From: Sarcophilus harrisii
Taxonomy: Eukaryota > Chordata > Mammalia > Dasyuromorphia > Dasyuridae
Reading direction: 5' to 3'
Length of the DNA: 64,000 nucleotides
NCBI RefSeq assembly: GCF_902635505.1
Contig: NC_045427.1
Coordinates: 513,592,165-513,656,164, forward strand
The translations under genes and the position numbers were made by a program. Within the stretch, counting starts at the first letter, position 1, and each line of letters starts with the position of its first letter. The notes beneath the pieces were generated by a model. The model had not been told where the DNA came from. It was given only the letters and a program-made list of their open reading frames with translations, and searched no databases. Of the stretch, positions 21,860 through 32,460 are shown one piece after another.

Positions 21860-21965
21860 GATTTATTTTCTTTTCCTAGGTCAAGTCTTATGACTTTAGG
21901 GAAGTCATTTAAATTCTCTAGGCTTAAGTTTCACCATTTGTAAAATGGGATTTTAAAAGCGTTTT
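21860..21965 (+). mobile_element. MIR fragment
   Basis: 'ggtcaagtcttatgactttagggaagtcatttaaattctctaggcttaagtttcaccatttgtaaaatggg' is the central and 3' portion of a MIR. Confidence 0.75.
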
Positions 21966-22084
21966 ATCATAATTTCTCTTGTAACAAAATTTGCCTAATA
22001 ACTTCTCTTATTACCCATACTACTTATCTCTCTGGATTGTTGTGAGAGTGAAAATGAAGTGATGAATGTAAGAATTATTTGGAT

Positions 22085-22565
22085 ATGCTGAGTGAAATGA
22101 GCAGGACCAGGAGATCATTATATACTTTAACAACAACACTATATGATGATCAATTCTGATGTATGTGGCCCTCTTCAGCAATGAGATGAACCAAATCAGT
22201 TCCAATAGAGCAGTAATGAATTGAACTAGCTACACCCAGTGAAAGAATTCTGGGAGATGACTATGAACTACTGCCTGCATTTTTGATTTCCTTTACAGGT
22301 TAATTGTACACTATTTCAAAGTCTGATTCTTTTTGTGCAGCAAAATAACTGTATGCACATGCATACATATATTGTATTTAACTTATACGTTAACATATTT
22401 AACATGTATTGGTCAACCTGCCATCTGGGGGAGGGGATGGAGGGAAGGAGGGGAAAAGTTGGAACAAAAGGTTTTGTAATTGTCAATGCTGAAAAATTAC
22501 CCATGTATATATCTTGTAAATAAAAATATAATATATATAATATATTATATATATATAATAAAAAA
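22085..22565 (+). mobile_element. L1 3' end (lineage B) with perfect TSD and TA tail
   Basis: Starts at the ORF2 end ('atgctgagtgaaatgagcagg'), then 'gagatgaaccaaatcagttcc', 'caggttaattgtacacta', the G-rich box (22425-22465) and 'tgtaaataaaaatata'. The tail then becomes (TA)n instead of plain A. The TSD aagaattatttggat (15 bp, perfect) lies at 22070-22084 and 22566-22580. Little eroded, so among the youngest insertions here. Confidence 0.93.
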
Positions 22566-22719
22566 AAGAATTATTTGGATGGGTAGGATGTCCCAAATTG
22601 TTATTTCATCCTGTAGGGAACTCTCCATAAAAACATGTTCTTCTCTGATGCAGATCTGCAATTGTACTTTATTGTCTAACAATATTATCTAGTGGCAAAT
22701 AGCTGGTTTACCCAACTTC

Positions 22720-22970
22720 TTTCAAATCCCAGTTAAAATTCCATCTTATTTGAGAAGCCTTTCCTGATGCTTTTTAATATTAGTATCTTCCCTCTGTATA
22801 TTATGTACACTTTGTCCTATATATATTTTATGGACAATAGTTACATTTATTTTCCTCCATTAGGCTGTGAGTTCCTCAATAGTTAGAAATGCTTTTTATC
22901 TTTCTTTGTATCCTCACTGCTTAGTAGACATTTAATAAATGCTTTTTGATTGACTCACTTAGGTTTTCTT
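22720..22970 (+). mobile_element. LINE-2 3' UTR, sense
   Basis: 'aaattccatcttatttgagaagcctttcctgatgc', 'ttaggctgtgagttcctcaatag', 'ctttgtatcctcactgcttagtagacatttaataaatgctttttgattga': the complete 3' UTR order of LINE-2. Confidence 0.92.
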
Positions 22971-23074
22971 AAGTCCAACATCAACTCCCTGTACCCCAAC
23001 AACTTTTCCCCCAATAACTCATATTAATAATTATCATTATAATAATAGTGATAATGTCTTTAAGATTCCATAAA

Positions 23075-23185
23075 TCCAGTATTGCATCTTTTCAGCATTT
23101 TCATCTTCTACATTGTAAGGATCAGTAAAGAGCAAAACACTGCACATCGTAAGTATTTAATAAAGATTGGTTGATTTGAATTGAA
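23075..23185 (+). mobile_element. LINE-2 tail, sense
   Basis: 'agagcaaaacactgcacatcgtaagtatttaataaagattggttgattt' is a second LINE-2 terminus shortly after the first. Confidence 0.7.
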
Positions 23186-23229
23186 AGACTTAGAATTACA
23201 GGGTAACAACATAGAAGATTGTTAGTGAG

Positions 23230-23760
23230 AAACATCAAGAAGGCCTAATTGACTGAAATATAAAATATATGAAGAGAAGTAACAAGGTTAGAAAAGTACA
23301 TTGGAGCTAGTTTGCAAAGGTCTTTAAATGAGGATGATATTTGATCCTAGAGATAAAAGGGAGCTATTGGAGTGAGCAGGGGAAAGGTAAGTTTAGACTT
23401 GAACTTTAGGAAAATTAATTTGTTAGCTATGTGGTAGAAGGCCTGGAAAGGCGAGAAGCTAGAGCAATAGGGATCATTATAAAGGCTATTGCAGTGATTT
23501 ACAATTAGGGTAAAAAGGTCCTGAATTGGAGTGTTGGAGTTGAGAGAAAGGGATGGATATTAGCAATATCATAAAAGTAGAAATGATAAGATTTGATAAC
23601 CAATTAGATAAGTGAGTGAAGGAGAATTAGGTGTTAAGGATGATTCTAAGAAGGTAATATCCTTAATAGAACTAGGGAAGTTTGGAAGACAGAATGGGTT
23701 TTCAGGAAAAGAAAGTAAGTTATGCTTTGGATATATTGACTTTGAAATAATAATAGTACA
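23230..23760 (-). mobile_element. LINE-2 ORF2 C-terminus, antisense
   Basis: 'gcaaaggtctttaaatgaggatgatatttgatcctagag', 'aaagggagctattgg', 'acttgaactttaggaaaattaatttg', 'aaaggctattgcagtgattta', 'ttgataaccaattagat' and 'taaggatgattctaag' follow the reversed ORF2 order precisely. No tail is present at the left end. Confidence 0.85.
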
Positions 23761-23819
23761 TCTAGTTCAAAATATCCAATAGGCAACAGTATCATACAAC
23801 TGTACTGAATAGAATAAAT

Positions 23820-23975
23820 AATAACAAGCATAGAATTTTATTCTAGAAATATAAACCAAGAGAGAATCTATAGATTAATCCAACCTTTTAATTTTATAGG
23901 TGGGAAAACTGAGACTCAAAGAAATTAAGTGAATTACTTGAGATCATACAAAAATTTAATAGCATATAATATTAA
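23820..23975 (-). mobile_element. MIR, antisense
   Basis: 'aatccaaccttttaattttataggtgggaaaactgagactcaaagaaattaagtgaattacttgagatcata' is a reversed MIR. Confidence 0.75.
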
Positions 23976-24159
23976 AATTTGGGTCTTTTGATGCTTGGTA
24001 GAGTGTTGTGCGTGTTTTTTTGTTTTGTTTTATTTTTTTTAATTTCTCCATGGAGATACTCTTCCCTTTCTCTTATTTCCCTTCAAATAGTTATCACTTT
24101 GGCTCTTGCCCTCCATTCCTTTGGGTTTAAGGGGCTTATTATTATTATTACCTTATGTT

Positions 24160-24345
24160 TATTATTTTTTGTTGTTATTGTTGAGTTGCTTTTAAGTCAT
24201 ATCCAACACTTTGTGAATTTGAGATTTTCTTGGCAAAGATACTGGAATGGTTTGCCATTTCCTTCTCCAACTCATTTGAAACTGAGGCAAATGAAGTTAA
24301 GTAACTTGTTCATGGTCACAAAGCTGGTAAGTATTTGAGGCCAAA
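24160..24345 (-). mobile_element. Marsupial CORE-SINE, antisense
   Basis: 'gttgttattgttgagttgcttttaagtcatatccaacactttgtga', 'tttcttggcaaagatactggaatggtttgccatttccttctccaactca', 'gttcatggtcacaaagctggtaagta' is the reversed 3' two thirds of the same SINE type as 33050-33310. Confidence 0.88.
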
Positions 24346-24935
24346 TTTGAATTTAGGAAAATGTGTCTTTAACCTATTCATTCTTTCAGATTAGGTTGGC
24401 TAATCTCCAATTAGTATTTCATTTATGTTTTCATGGTCTCTTATTAAATATAATTTTTGTTGCTATGTGATCTGAAAAGGCTGCTTTTAATATTTCTGCT
24501 TTTCTACTTTTAATCATAAATTTTTTTTGGTTCTAATATATGGTCAATCTTTATAAAGGTATCATGAACTGCTGAGGAAAAGTTATATACTTTCTATTCC
24601 CATTGATTTTTCCCCAGATATCTATTATATCTGGTTTATCTAAAGTGCTATTTACTTCCCCCACTTCTTTCTTATTTCTTGGTTAGATTTATCTCGTTTT
24701 GTGAGGGGGAAATTAAAGTTCCCCACTATTATGGTACTACTATTTATCTCAACCTGTAACTCACTTAAGTTTTCTTTTAAAAATTTAGATACTATAGTAT
24801 TTGGTGCATATAGGTTTAGTATTGTTATTGTTCCATTCTCTATGGTAATCTTTTATCAATATGTAGTTACCTTGTTTATCTCTTTTAAGTAATTCTGCTT
24901 TAGTTTTAACTTTGTCTGAGATCATGGTTACTACC

Positions 24936-24958
24936 CTTTTTTTTTTTTTTTTTTTTTT
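24936..24958. repeat. Poly(T) inside antisense L1
   Basis: A T homopolymer of about 23 nt at a point where L1 has 'cccctgctttttt'; a local slippage expansion. Confidence 0.9.
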
Positions 24959-25436
24959 GCATTAGCTAAAACATAATAAATTCTACTCCAGCCTTTTATA
25001 TTAACTCTTATTTATAAATGCATTTCTTATAAGCAATACATTGTTGGATTGTGATTTTTAATCCATCCTGCTGTTTCTCTTTTAATGCGTCAGTTCATCT
25101 CATTCACATTCAAAGTTATAACAATTATTTGTATATTACCCTCCAAACTATTTTTCTTCACTATTTTCTTCTTAACCTCTTTTTTTTACCCCATCCTTTC
25201 TCACATTGACCAAATAGGACTTGGTCTAGGACCTATTGGTGGTCAATGAATCAGAATGGTTTTAGTTTAAAAGATGATTCTTAAGAAAAAAAGTCTAGCC
25301 AGTAAATCCCAAACTGTGTTACAAGGGTTCAGAAAGCCAAAAGGAAAAAAAAAAAAAGCTTTTGAGAGCATCTATAAACAAGGTTATAATATCCTATGTG
25401 AATAGAAGGAGGGAAAGCAGAGAAGGGGAGGAAGCA

Positions 25437-25472
25437 GAAGGAAGGAAGGAAGGAAGGAAGGAAAGGAAGGGA
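25437..25472. repeat. (GGAA)n microsatellite
   Basis: Several GAAG/GGAA units in a purine-rich stretch (25405-25480), within the material inserted in the L1. Confidence 0.9.
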
Positions 25473-25584
25473 AGAAAAGTCCTTATTGACTCAGATTGAA
25501 TGCAAATAGCAATCATTTCTGCTTTGGCCAGAAACCCTGAGGGTCTTTCCCTCCCAGATTTATTAATTTCTATTTTTTTTTTTT

Positions 25585-25885
25585 TGGACTAAGTGCAAAA
25601 GGCGATTATTTACTTCAGTTGCTACCTAGCTTTAATCATTGATACAGCTTCAGTGAAACTGAGACCTGTTAAAGATTTTAGCTTAAAAAGTCCAGGTTCT
25701 CCCACTGCATCCAGGGCCATCTTCATTTCTCCAGATCTATATATCTGACCACTAGATCCAAATGACTCTGGAGAGTCAGGTGACCTTGCACAGCCCTTCC
25801 TCACTTAAATCCAATTCACTTGCATATCATGGCATCACTTTTCTGATGTCATGGTCCTCTTTGAGAATGACAAACAATTCCTTCT
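25585..25885 (+). mobile_element. Marsupial SINE of non-CORE type (probably RTE-tailed)
   Basis: 'actaagtgcaaaaggcgattatttacttcagttgct', 'cagcttcagtgaaactgagacctgttaaagattttagctta', 'tgcatccagggccatcttc', 'ggtgaccttgcacagcccttcctcacttaaatcca', 'ttttctgatgtcatggtcctctttgagaatgacaaacaa'. I remember this as a common marsupial repeat with an (ACAA)-like end, which suggests RTE mobilisation; the family name is uncertain. It looks nearly full length. Confidence 0.65.
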
Positions 25886-26574
25886 TAGAAATCTAATGTA
25901 CCTCTACTTTTATATTCTTTTAAAGAATTCCCCTCATAGTTTTCTTCTCTTTTCCTCCTTTTTCTTATTTTACCCATCCTTCCGAGGGACTTTCCCTTAA
26001 CCTCTCCCTTACCTTCCAATCTTAATCTATGCATAGTTCTAAAAGTCTCTCTCTTATCTCTCATCCTCCTTTTTCTTTTATACCCTTTTGGATATATATG
26101 TTGTTCCCTCTAACCCAGATCTTTAAAGTAAGCACTATCAGCCTTACAAAATTGCCTACTTCCTTTCATGCTTCATTTGCATGAGATAATTGCTCCTTTT
26201 TATCTTTTCCTGCCCAGTTTTGTTTTTTAGAATCATCTCTACATACTTAGCTCAATCCAAAACTTTCTTTAAACTACCCAAATAATGATTCCCGTCTTAA
26301 GAATAACTTAACATCTTAAGTTAACATTTTCACATATAAAAAGTAAAAAGTTGGATCTTAATGAGACCCTTATAATTAGTCTTTAAAAGGTTCCTCATAT
26401 TTCTTCTGGAATATATTATATTTTTCATTAAGTTCTGATCTTTTTGTCAAAAATACCTTTCTTTCAGTTCATTAAATGTCTTTTTTTTCCCCATTCAGAA
26501 TTATAATCAACTTTGCTGGGCAGGGTATTTTTGTTGTAATCCCAACTCTTTTGCTCTTTGAAATATAATGTTCC

Positions 26575-26761
26575 TATTTAACCTATACCAGATTGCTTGC
26601 TAATGTTGGGGAGGGGAGAGGTAAGGGAGAGAGGGAGAAAAAATTGGAACATAAAGTCTTACAAAAATGAATGTTGAAAACTATTTTACATGCATTTAAT
26701 AAAATACTATTGAAAATTTAAAAAAAAAACACTAAAAACTTAAAAAAAAAAGAAAAGAAAA
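26575..26761 (+). mobile_element. L1 3' tail nested in antisense L1
   Basis: 187 bp: 'tatttaacctataccagattgcttgct', purine box (26610-26640), 'aaattggaacataaagtcttacaaaaatgaatgttgaaaact' and a long A-rich tail. TSD gaaatataatgttcc (26560-26574) and gaaatataatattcc (26762-26776), one mismatch in 15. Confidence 0.9.
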
Positions 26762-26844
26762 GAAATATAATATTCCAAGACCTATAGTCTTTTATGTAGA
26801 AGCTGCTAGGTCTTGTGAAATTCTGTGGTTTTGCATTATTTTGT

Positions 26845-27260
26845 TGTGCCACAGTTCCCTTTTATTGTCCTGACTCAGTTTCCCTAAATTGTTCTGCCTC
26901 CGTTCCTAATTGTAATCCTGCAACACCATCCTTCCCTCTTAATCATTAGAATGTTTGATAGGACAAAGGTCTTATATCTTAGACATCATTAGAATATCAG
27001 AAGCTTCTCCCCATTTCCCATACCTCCCTTCATTATGTCATCCCCATTCCAAGTGCCTCCCCCCATTATGTCATCGTTCTCGTTACCCTATAAAAGAATC
27101 TTTGTATCTGACATTCATTGCTGGATTCTTGGAAAGGATAGTCTCATTCAGCCCTGGGACCAAACCATAGATCCATTTAGTCCCAGTAAATCTCTCCCTT
27201 TCAAATAAAATATTAAAAGGTCTCTATTCTCTATCTTGCCTCAGTTTCTCCAGCATTACA
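26845..27260 (+). mobile_element. Solo LTR of an endogenous retrovirus (fossil)
   Basis: 416 bp beginning TGTGCCACAG and ending CATTACA. It carries a TATA-like 'ctataaaaga' near 27090, a conserved 'ctgggaccaaacc' stretch and an 'aataaaa' signal near 27205, so the order U3-R-U5 can be read on the plus strand. No internal viral sequence adjoins it, as expected after LTR-LTR recombination. It lies in an older L1, whose sequence continues on both sides. The flanks (attttg, atttga) give no clean TSD. The retrovirus class cannot be told from the LTR alone. Confidence 0.75.
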
Positions 27261-27591
27261 ATTTGAATTATTATCATTATTTATTGTTGTTGCTATTGTT
27301 GTTTGTAATATTTTCTCTTTAATTTGGAAGCTTTGAAACTTGGTTATGATATTTTTATAAATTCTGTTCCTAGTATCTTTCAGATGGTGAATGGTGAATT
27401 TTTTTTTCTATTTCTATTTACCTTCTTGTTCTAGAATTTAAGGCAATTTTCCTTAATAATTTCTTTTAATATTGTATCAAGATTCTTTTTTTGATCATAT
27501 AAATACCTAAATTAATTACAAAGGATCTATAAATGAAGACACTATCTGCATCTAGTAAAAGAACTAATAAATAGATGTATATAATAATTAT

Positions 27592-27595
27592 ATAC

Positions 27596-27626
<31 letters not shown>

Positions 27627-27628
27627 TG
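27592..27628. repeat. (TA)n microsatellite
   Basis: ATATACATATACATATATA, then TA units to 27628. Confidence 0.93.
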
Positions 27629-27839
27629 TCACCTATCTCTGGGGTGAAGGAAGGGAAAGAAAAAATGGGGGAAAAAGAAAGTTAAAGAATGTTTTAATAT
27701 ATATTTAAATGGAATAGCAAATTGTACATAACAAATTTGCAATTTCATGTATAATCATCTTTTTTCTATTTTATTATTATATAAATGTTTATTTTATTTC
27801 ATAAGTTTAGAACAAAATAAATTTTTTTAAAAAGAAAAC

Positions 27840-27895
27840 TCATCTTCCTAACTCCAGGTCCAGCAGTCTATCCACTGTACCTATCATACTGTCAT
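27840..27895 (-). mobile_element. CORE-SINE head, antisense
   Basis: 'ctcatcttcctaactccaggtccagcagtctatccactgtacc' is the reversed tRNA-like head of the marsupial CORE-SINE. The remainder is missing. Confidence 0.75.
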
Positions 27896-28425
27896 CTTTT
27901 GCTCCCCTGCTTCAATCTTTAGGTTAAACTGCTTGAAAAACTTTGTCTTCAGTCATTTTTTAATCCATTCTGCAAACCTTCACTTTTATGATTAGTTTTC
28001 TCATTTTATTTTAAAATGGGCCATTATCTGGGTAGTTTGCTTAGACCTATGTCTTTAGGAAAGGAAAAGAAACACTATAATCATGCATCAGAAAATTCCT
28101 CCTGAGCTTCAAAGGAAGCATTTATGTCATAATTTGATAATGGGCAGTTGAAAAGAGGGCAGGCGGGTCCAGAGATGCAATGTCCAAGCATGCTGGAAAT
28201 AATAAATGACATGAATGACATAGTGCACATTCCAAAAGTGACTTAGTCAGCTTGAAGTCATAGACAATGGATGACTCTCAGTGGGTGTGTTTATGAGAGT
28301 TGTTGACTTCTAATTAAGAGGGTTTGTTTTTATAAGTGGTAATATAACCATAGTCTCTCTTCCTGCACCTGTTGACCTGAATTTTCTGATGAAGATTACT
28401 TAAGCCTGCTATGATATGAAAGGTA
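27896..28425. other. No recognisable feature
   Basis: Single-copy-looking. No gene, repeat or CpG-rich block seen. Confidence 0.4.
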
Positions 28426-28429
28426 CTTT

Positions 28430-28572
28430 CCAGTGTAAAGGACACTAAATTGGGATTAAGGTGACCAAGGTTCTAGCTCTGATTCATATTTGAAAATGTA
28501 ATATTGGGTACATCACATGGACTCTTTGGCCCTTAATTCCCTTACTTGAAAAATAAGGATTGAACCACATAA
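28430..28572 (+). mobile_element. MIR-type SINE, copy 1
   Basis: 'aaaggacactaaattgggattaaggtgaccaaggttctagctctga', 'tcacatggactctttggccc', 'ttacttgaaaaataaggattgaaccacataattctga'. Followed immediately by another copy in the same orientation. Confidence 0.7.
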
Positions 28573-28574
28573 TT

Positions 28575-28790
28575 CTGAGAAACAGCATGACAGTCAATAA
28601 GATGTTGAATCTGGATTCAGTAGAATTTGAATATCACTCTCATCCTTATTATCTGTGTGACTCTGGAAAGAGGACCTACATTCTCTGGAGCTTTGTTTCC
28701 TCATCTTTAAAATGAGGAGGATGGATTCAAAGATCCCAATAGTCCCTTCCACCTCTAAATCCATGATTCTGTAATTTCTAATATCTCTTC
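28575..28790 (+). mobile_element. MIR-type SINE, copy 2
   Basis: 'gttgaatctggattcagtagaatttgaatatcactctcatc', 'tatctgtgtgactctgg', 'ctttgtttcctcatctttaaaatgaggaggatggattcaaagatccc', 'cttccacctctaaatccatgattctgta'. Well kept. Confidence 0.85.
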
Positions 28791-29595
28791 TAGATCTGGA
28801 GGCAATGTGATAATATGGGAAAGAAATATCTTTCTGCTTTAACTCTCTATGGTTTGTATAAATTCCATTATCCAGTTGAGTTCTGACCTGGGTTTATTCC
28901 TCTCACACTTTTCTTTCCTTTTTTTTAAATTTGCCTTTCAGACATTTTCCATCAAGTAAAAAAATATTCTTTTAACCACAAGGCAGAGGTGAAGAATTTG
29001 CTTCAGACTTCATGTTCACAAGAATCCAGCAGGCGGAAACTATAGTTAGAATTCCAAGTTGCAAAGATATTCCACTTTGTCCCTAGAGATTTTCAACCAT
29101 TAAGTCTGACATTTTTGTTCATTGTGGGCTTAATCACATGTTAATAGATAATTTGGAAAGTTTCTCTAACTAGAATCACCTATAATTGGTGATTATACAT
29201 CTATCATCCCTCTGCCACCCTAATTTGGTTGATTGGTTCCTGAAAATGGATAGGAGGATTTAGCTACTAAGTCTAAGATAAGATTCTGAGATGATCTTGA
29301 TTCTTTCTTTCATTTTTAAATATTCATGTATTTACTTATTCATTTATCTAACAATTTTTTTCAGTATTTTTAACATTTGGGCTGGTATCATCCAGAAAAC
29401 TATCACAATCTATTTAATAATAAATATTATTTTCCCGGTTAATATGTCTTGGACTTGTGGGGACATTCTTCTGCCCCTAAGAATCAAATAGAGAAAAATA
29501 TTCTGAAAGTTTTCAAAATGCAAACTATCAACAGTTTTATCATCCAGTGCTCCAGATCATTGACAATAATCCTATGCTTTTGTCTGACATTCAGC
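28791..29595. other. No recognisable feature
   Basis: Nothing assignable. 'tttgcctttcag' at about 28932 looks like a 3' splice site, but the following sequence has no matching donor after an open exon, so I do not call one. Confidence 0.4.
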
Positions 29596-29599
29596 AAAA

Positions 29600-29800
29600 T
29601 GTCTGAGATGACAAACTAGTCATTACTGGAAGGACTGCAGGGTGGCAGACACACTAATACCTGTTGGTGCAATTGTGAATTGGCCTAACTTCTGGAAAAC
29701 AATTTGGAATTGTACAAAAAAAAGTTATTAAATCAATTATTTCCTTTGATCTAGAGACCCCAAAATTAGAGGGTTAAAGATAGAAAGTGTCCACATGTAT
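29600..29800 (+). mobile_element. L1 ORF2 C-terminal fragment
   Basis: 'acctgttggtgcaattgtgaattgg', 'ctggaaaacaatttggaattgt', 'cctttgatctagagaccc' correspond to the L1 box 'cattgttggtggagttgtgaa..agcaatttggaac..cctttgatccagc'. No 3' UTR; a microsatellite follows. Confidence 0.75.
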
Positions 29801-29809
29801 GAATGTTGC

Positions 29810-29810
<1 letters not shown>

Positions 29811-29856
<46 letters not shown>
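29811..29856. repeat. (TA)n(TG)n microsatellite
   Basis: About 8 TA units run into about 15 TG units. A common compound dinucleotide repeat. Confidence 0.97.
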
Positions 29857-29857
<1 letters not shown>

Positions 29858-30064
29858 CCCAAGGAATGTCCTTTTCTGTTTTTAGACATATGGGTCTGGT
29901 TGGCAAAGTGCTAAAACTGATGAACTCACTGCTTCTTCAGGTCAGCTGTCATTGAAGGCAGCAAATTTGCCTAGTATAAATAATAATGATAAATAATAAT
30001 GATAATAATAATTCTATTTCAGTAGCAGTGAACTTAAAACAAAAACAAGCAAACAAAAACACAA

Positions 30065-30240
30065 GACAGAAGCAGTATACTATTGTGGATAGAGAAACAG
30101 TCACAAAAATCAGAAAAAGCTGGATTCAGCTCCTGTCTTTAATACTGACTGGGCAAGTCACCCAATCTCTCCAAACCCTTAAAGGCACTTAACCTCTCTA
30201 AAATTGAAATAGCAAACAGTTGCCAATCTGCTCTGACAGA
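30065..30240 (+). mobile_element. Diverged CORE-SINE/MIR-like SINE
   Basis: 'actattgtggatagagaaacagtcacaaaaatcagaaaaagctggattcagctcctg', 'actgggcaagtcacccaatctctcc' keep the head and box order. The 3' part is lost in 'aacctctctaaaattgaaatagc'. Confidence 0.6.
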
Positions 30241-30499
30241 AGGAGTTGCCCACTTCTAGGAAAACATAGGTTTGGATCCAAAACAAACCAAACCACAAAG
30301 CACACCCTCTGTGACTCTTGGCCAACACATTCAATTGTAATGATCTCTTTCCTAAGGTGAAGTATGTGTTCAGGCTTAGGTCTCCATGGCAGAGAGTGGA
30401 GCAGAGAGATGAACAACGGAACTATGAGTTTGGCTCAGGTTACCTAATTTGTCTGTCAACGGTGAGGCAAGAAATTAATTCAGTTTCTTGAACACCAAG

Positions 30500-30605
30500 A
30501 CTCCTAAGTTCAATGCTGTGCTAACAAGAAAATGAGACAATATGATCCCTGCCTTCGGGAAATTTCCAGTCTAGTTGACAAAGAGGACAAAGTGTCAATA
30601 TATAA
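30500..30605 (-). mobile_element. LINE-2 3' UTR scrap, antisense
   Basis: 'tatgatccctgccttcgggaaatttccagtctagttgacaaag' matches the reversed LINE-2 'gacagtccctgccctcaaggagctcacagtctaatgg'. A long purine tract starts soon after. Confidence 0.7.
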
Positions 30606-30629
30606 AGTACTGACTGGAAGAACTGGAAG

Positions 30630-31035
30630 ACAAAGAGGGATAGAGAGATAGAGAAAAGCAGAGAGACAGACAGAGACAGAGAGAAAAAACAAAGACAAAG
30701 ACAGAGGAGAGAGAGAAAAAGAGACCCAGACATAGAGAGAAAGAGACATAGGCAGAGACAGGTAGAGACAGAGATAAAGTCAAATAGAAAGAAACAGAGA
30801 GGGGAAGAAGGGAGAGACAGAGACAGAGAGAGAGAGAAAGAAATGAAAGAGAAGGAGAAAGAGAGAAAGAAAGTGAGAAAGAGACAGAGACAGAGAGAGA
30901 GGGAGGGAGACAGAAATAGAGAAAAACAGAGGAGAAACCCAGACACAGAGAGGGAGAGAGGAAGGGAGAGAGAAGGAGAGTGGGAAAGAGGGAGAAAGGG
31001 GGAGAGAGGATGAGAGGTGAGGGAGAGAAATGAAT
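30630..31035. repeat. Long GAGA/GACA purine tract
   Basis: About 400 bp almost purely A and G with scattered C and T. The minus strand reads as Ser/Leu/Phe-rich open frames up to 254 codons, produced by composition alone. It seems to have grown within an antisense LINE-2 copy, whose 3' scrap lies on the left. Confidence 0.96.
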
Positions 31036-31440
31036 GAAACACTAAAACAATTCCAGCCCTCAAGGAGGGATAAAAAAAAGGTTCAGTAATGTCCTTGCAC
31101 ACTAATTGACTGGTAAGGTTGGGAAGAATTTGTATAAAGTTTGTATAGAATTTATATAGAAGTATTGTCAGAGGTAAGATTATAAGCAAGATGTTGTGAG
31201 GCAAGAAAGTCTTGGGGCAATGAAGAGCTGAGTCTGAGTGGAGCAGAGAGAATGCACTTAAAGGGGAACAGCAGGAAAGAAACATCTAGTTTGGGGGTGG
31301 GATGGAGATTTGGGGCCACATAAGAGTTAACTTCAAAAGTTATTCTATAGAGAAAGATGGAGGCCAAATATTTTATTTTCTGGCAGCCTCCATTCTCCTG
31401 CACCTGTGAGTTAGTCAAAAATATATTTACATAAGCAGTA
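31036..31440 (-). mobile_element. Possible LINE-2 continuation, antisense
   Basis: 'caattccagccctcaaggaggga' again matches a reversed LINE-2 3' UTR. Later parts (aagtcttggggcaatgaagagctgag) are too diverged to place. Confidence 0.35.
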
Positions 31441-31449
31441 GGAAACTTT

Positions 31450-31682
31450 TTCTTGCTGGAGTTAATCTGGGGTCCACAGACCCCAATGGGATATGCAGAT
31501 AGATTTCAGAGAGTCCATGTACTTAAATGGGAAAAAGCTTTCCATCATTATTTTCATTAACCTCTAACTAAAACTTAGTATTTCCTTTAGTTATTTAAAA
31601 ATCCTTGTTCTGAGAAGGAGCCCACAGATGGCACCAGTACTGCCAAAAAGTCCGTGATATTTAAAGGACTAAGAATTCCTGT
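31450..31682 (+). mobile_element. Old mammal-wide DNA-element-like repeat (hAT-like)
   Basis: 'agttaatctggggtccacagacccc', 'atagatttcagagagtccatg', 'attttcattaacctctaactaaaacttagtatttcctttagttat', 'ctgccaaaaagtccgtgat', 'aggactaagaattcctg'. The ends read ctggagttaa (left) and caggaattcttag (right, reversed), a weak inverted pair. I know the wording from other mammals but cannot name it. Confidence 0.5.
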
Positions 31683-31699
31683 CTTAAGAACAATGTAGT

Positions 31700-32455
31700 T
31701 TTTCTAGTTGGAAGGGAGTGACAGTGGCCCAAGTCCTTATGTAGACTTGAATGATGGCCTTGTCTTTTGGGGTTAGGTCAGTATACTCAGTCAAGTCATC
31801 GTATTCTGCAATTTCTTTATGCAGAGGAGGTGAAATTATCTAGAGAAAATAGTTGAGAGAACAGTCTGTCTCCTGGAAGCATCTGAGATATGTATGTCAT
31901 CTCTAAAATAGGGAATTTTTATGGTGATATCTCTTAGAGATGAATACAAGAGATTGGTTGAGTACACCTGTTGTAGTCCACAACTTTGTTAGGTCCTTTT
32001 CCTGTTTGTCGGTTTGCTGGTTGGAGATTAAGGAACACACAATTATTCTTCCCATCCCTTTGAGCACAACTAAAATAATACCCATCAACAGAGTTGTTTG
32101 GAGATGAAATTAAACCCTGACATCATAATCCAGGTTTAGATTGTTCTGACTTTCAAAACTTTGTCCCTCTTAGTTTCTAACCCTTCTATTTAATCCAATT
32201 TCCCGCGTCCTTCCTGCCATCTGTATTCTAATTTGAGTGACAGGACACATTGAAAGTCCTTCCGCCTGACCCACATGGGCCAGGGAGCAAGGGAAGTATG
32301 TCAATTGAGTATTTAATCAGCAGTCAGCATCAGGGCTGATCTAAGGGGGTGGAAGGGCATGAGAGCCCTGGGCAACTCACACTGTGCATGCTGCCCTTCC
32401 TCACTCTGTAACATTTTTCTATGGATAAAATCAGGTTAAAAGGAACAGTAAGAGC
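31700..32455. other. No recognisable feature
   Basis: Relatively GC-balanced, repeat-poor sequence; no gene model can be defended. Confidence 0.4.
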
Positions 32456-32460
32456 AGATT

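Larger units (their letters stand above)
24370..27490 (-). mobile_element. Antisense L1: endonuclease part of ORF2, inter-ORF, ORF1 region; heavily interrupted
   Basis: 24370-25190 is reversed ORF2 endonuclease/N-terminal sequence ('agtttagtattgttattgttcc', 'tttgtctgagatcatggttactaccc', 'aagcaatacattgttggattgtgatttttaatcca'). 25890-26574 is the C/T-rich linker and the ORF1 C-terminal side ('attataatcaactttgctgggcagggtatttttgttgtaatccc'). 26777-26844 and 27261-27490 are further ORF1 sequence ('ctttttttgatca'). It is interrupted by sequence at about 25200-25885 (including a SINE), an L1 tail and a solo LTR. This is the only place in the window where the 5' half of an L1 is visible. Confidence 0.82.

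Noticed and set aside
28925-29030. 3' splice-site-like tttgcctttcag
   Set aside because: No open exon with a matching donor follows; such words are frequent in T-rich DNA.
30521-31285. 254-codon minus-strand open frame
   Set aside because: It translates a GAGA/GACA tract into Ser/Leu/Phe-rich low-complexity peptide; no coding features.
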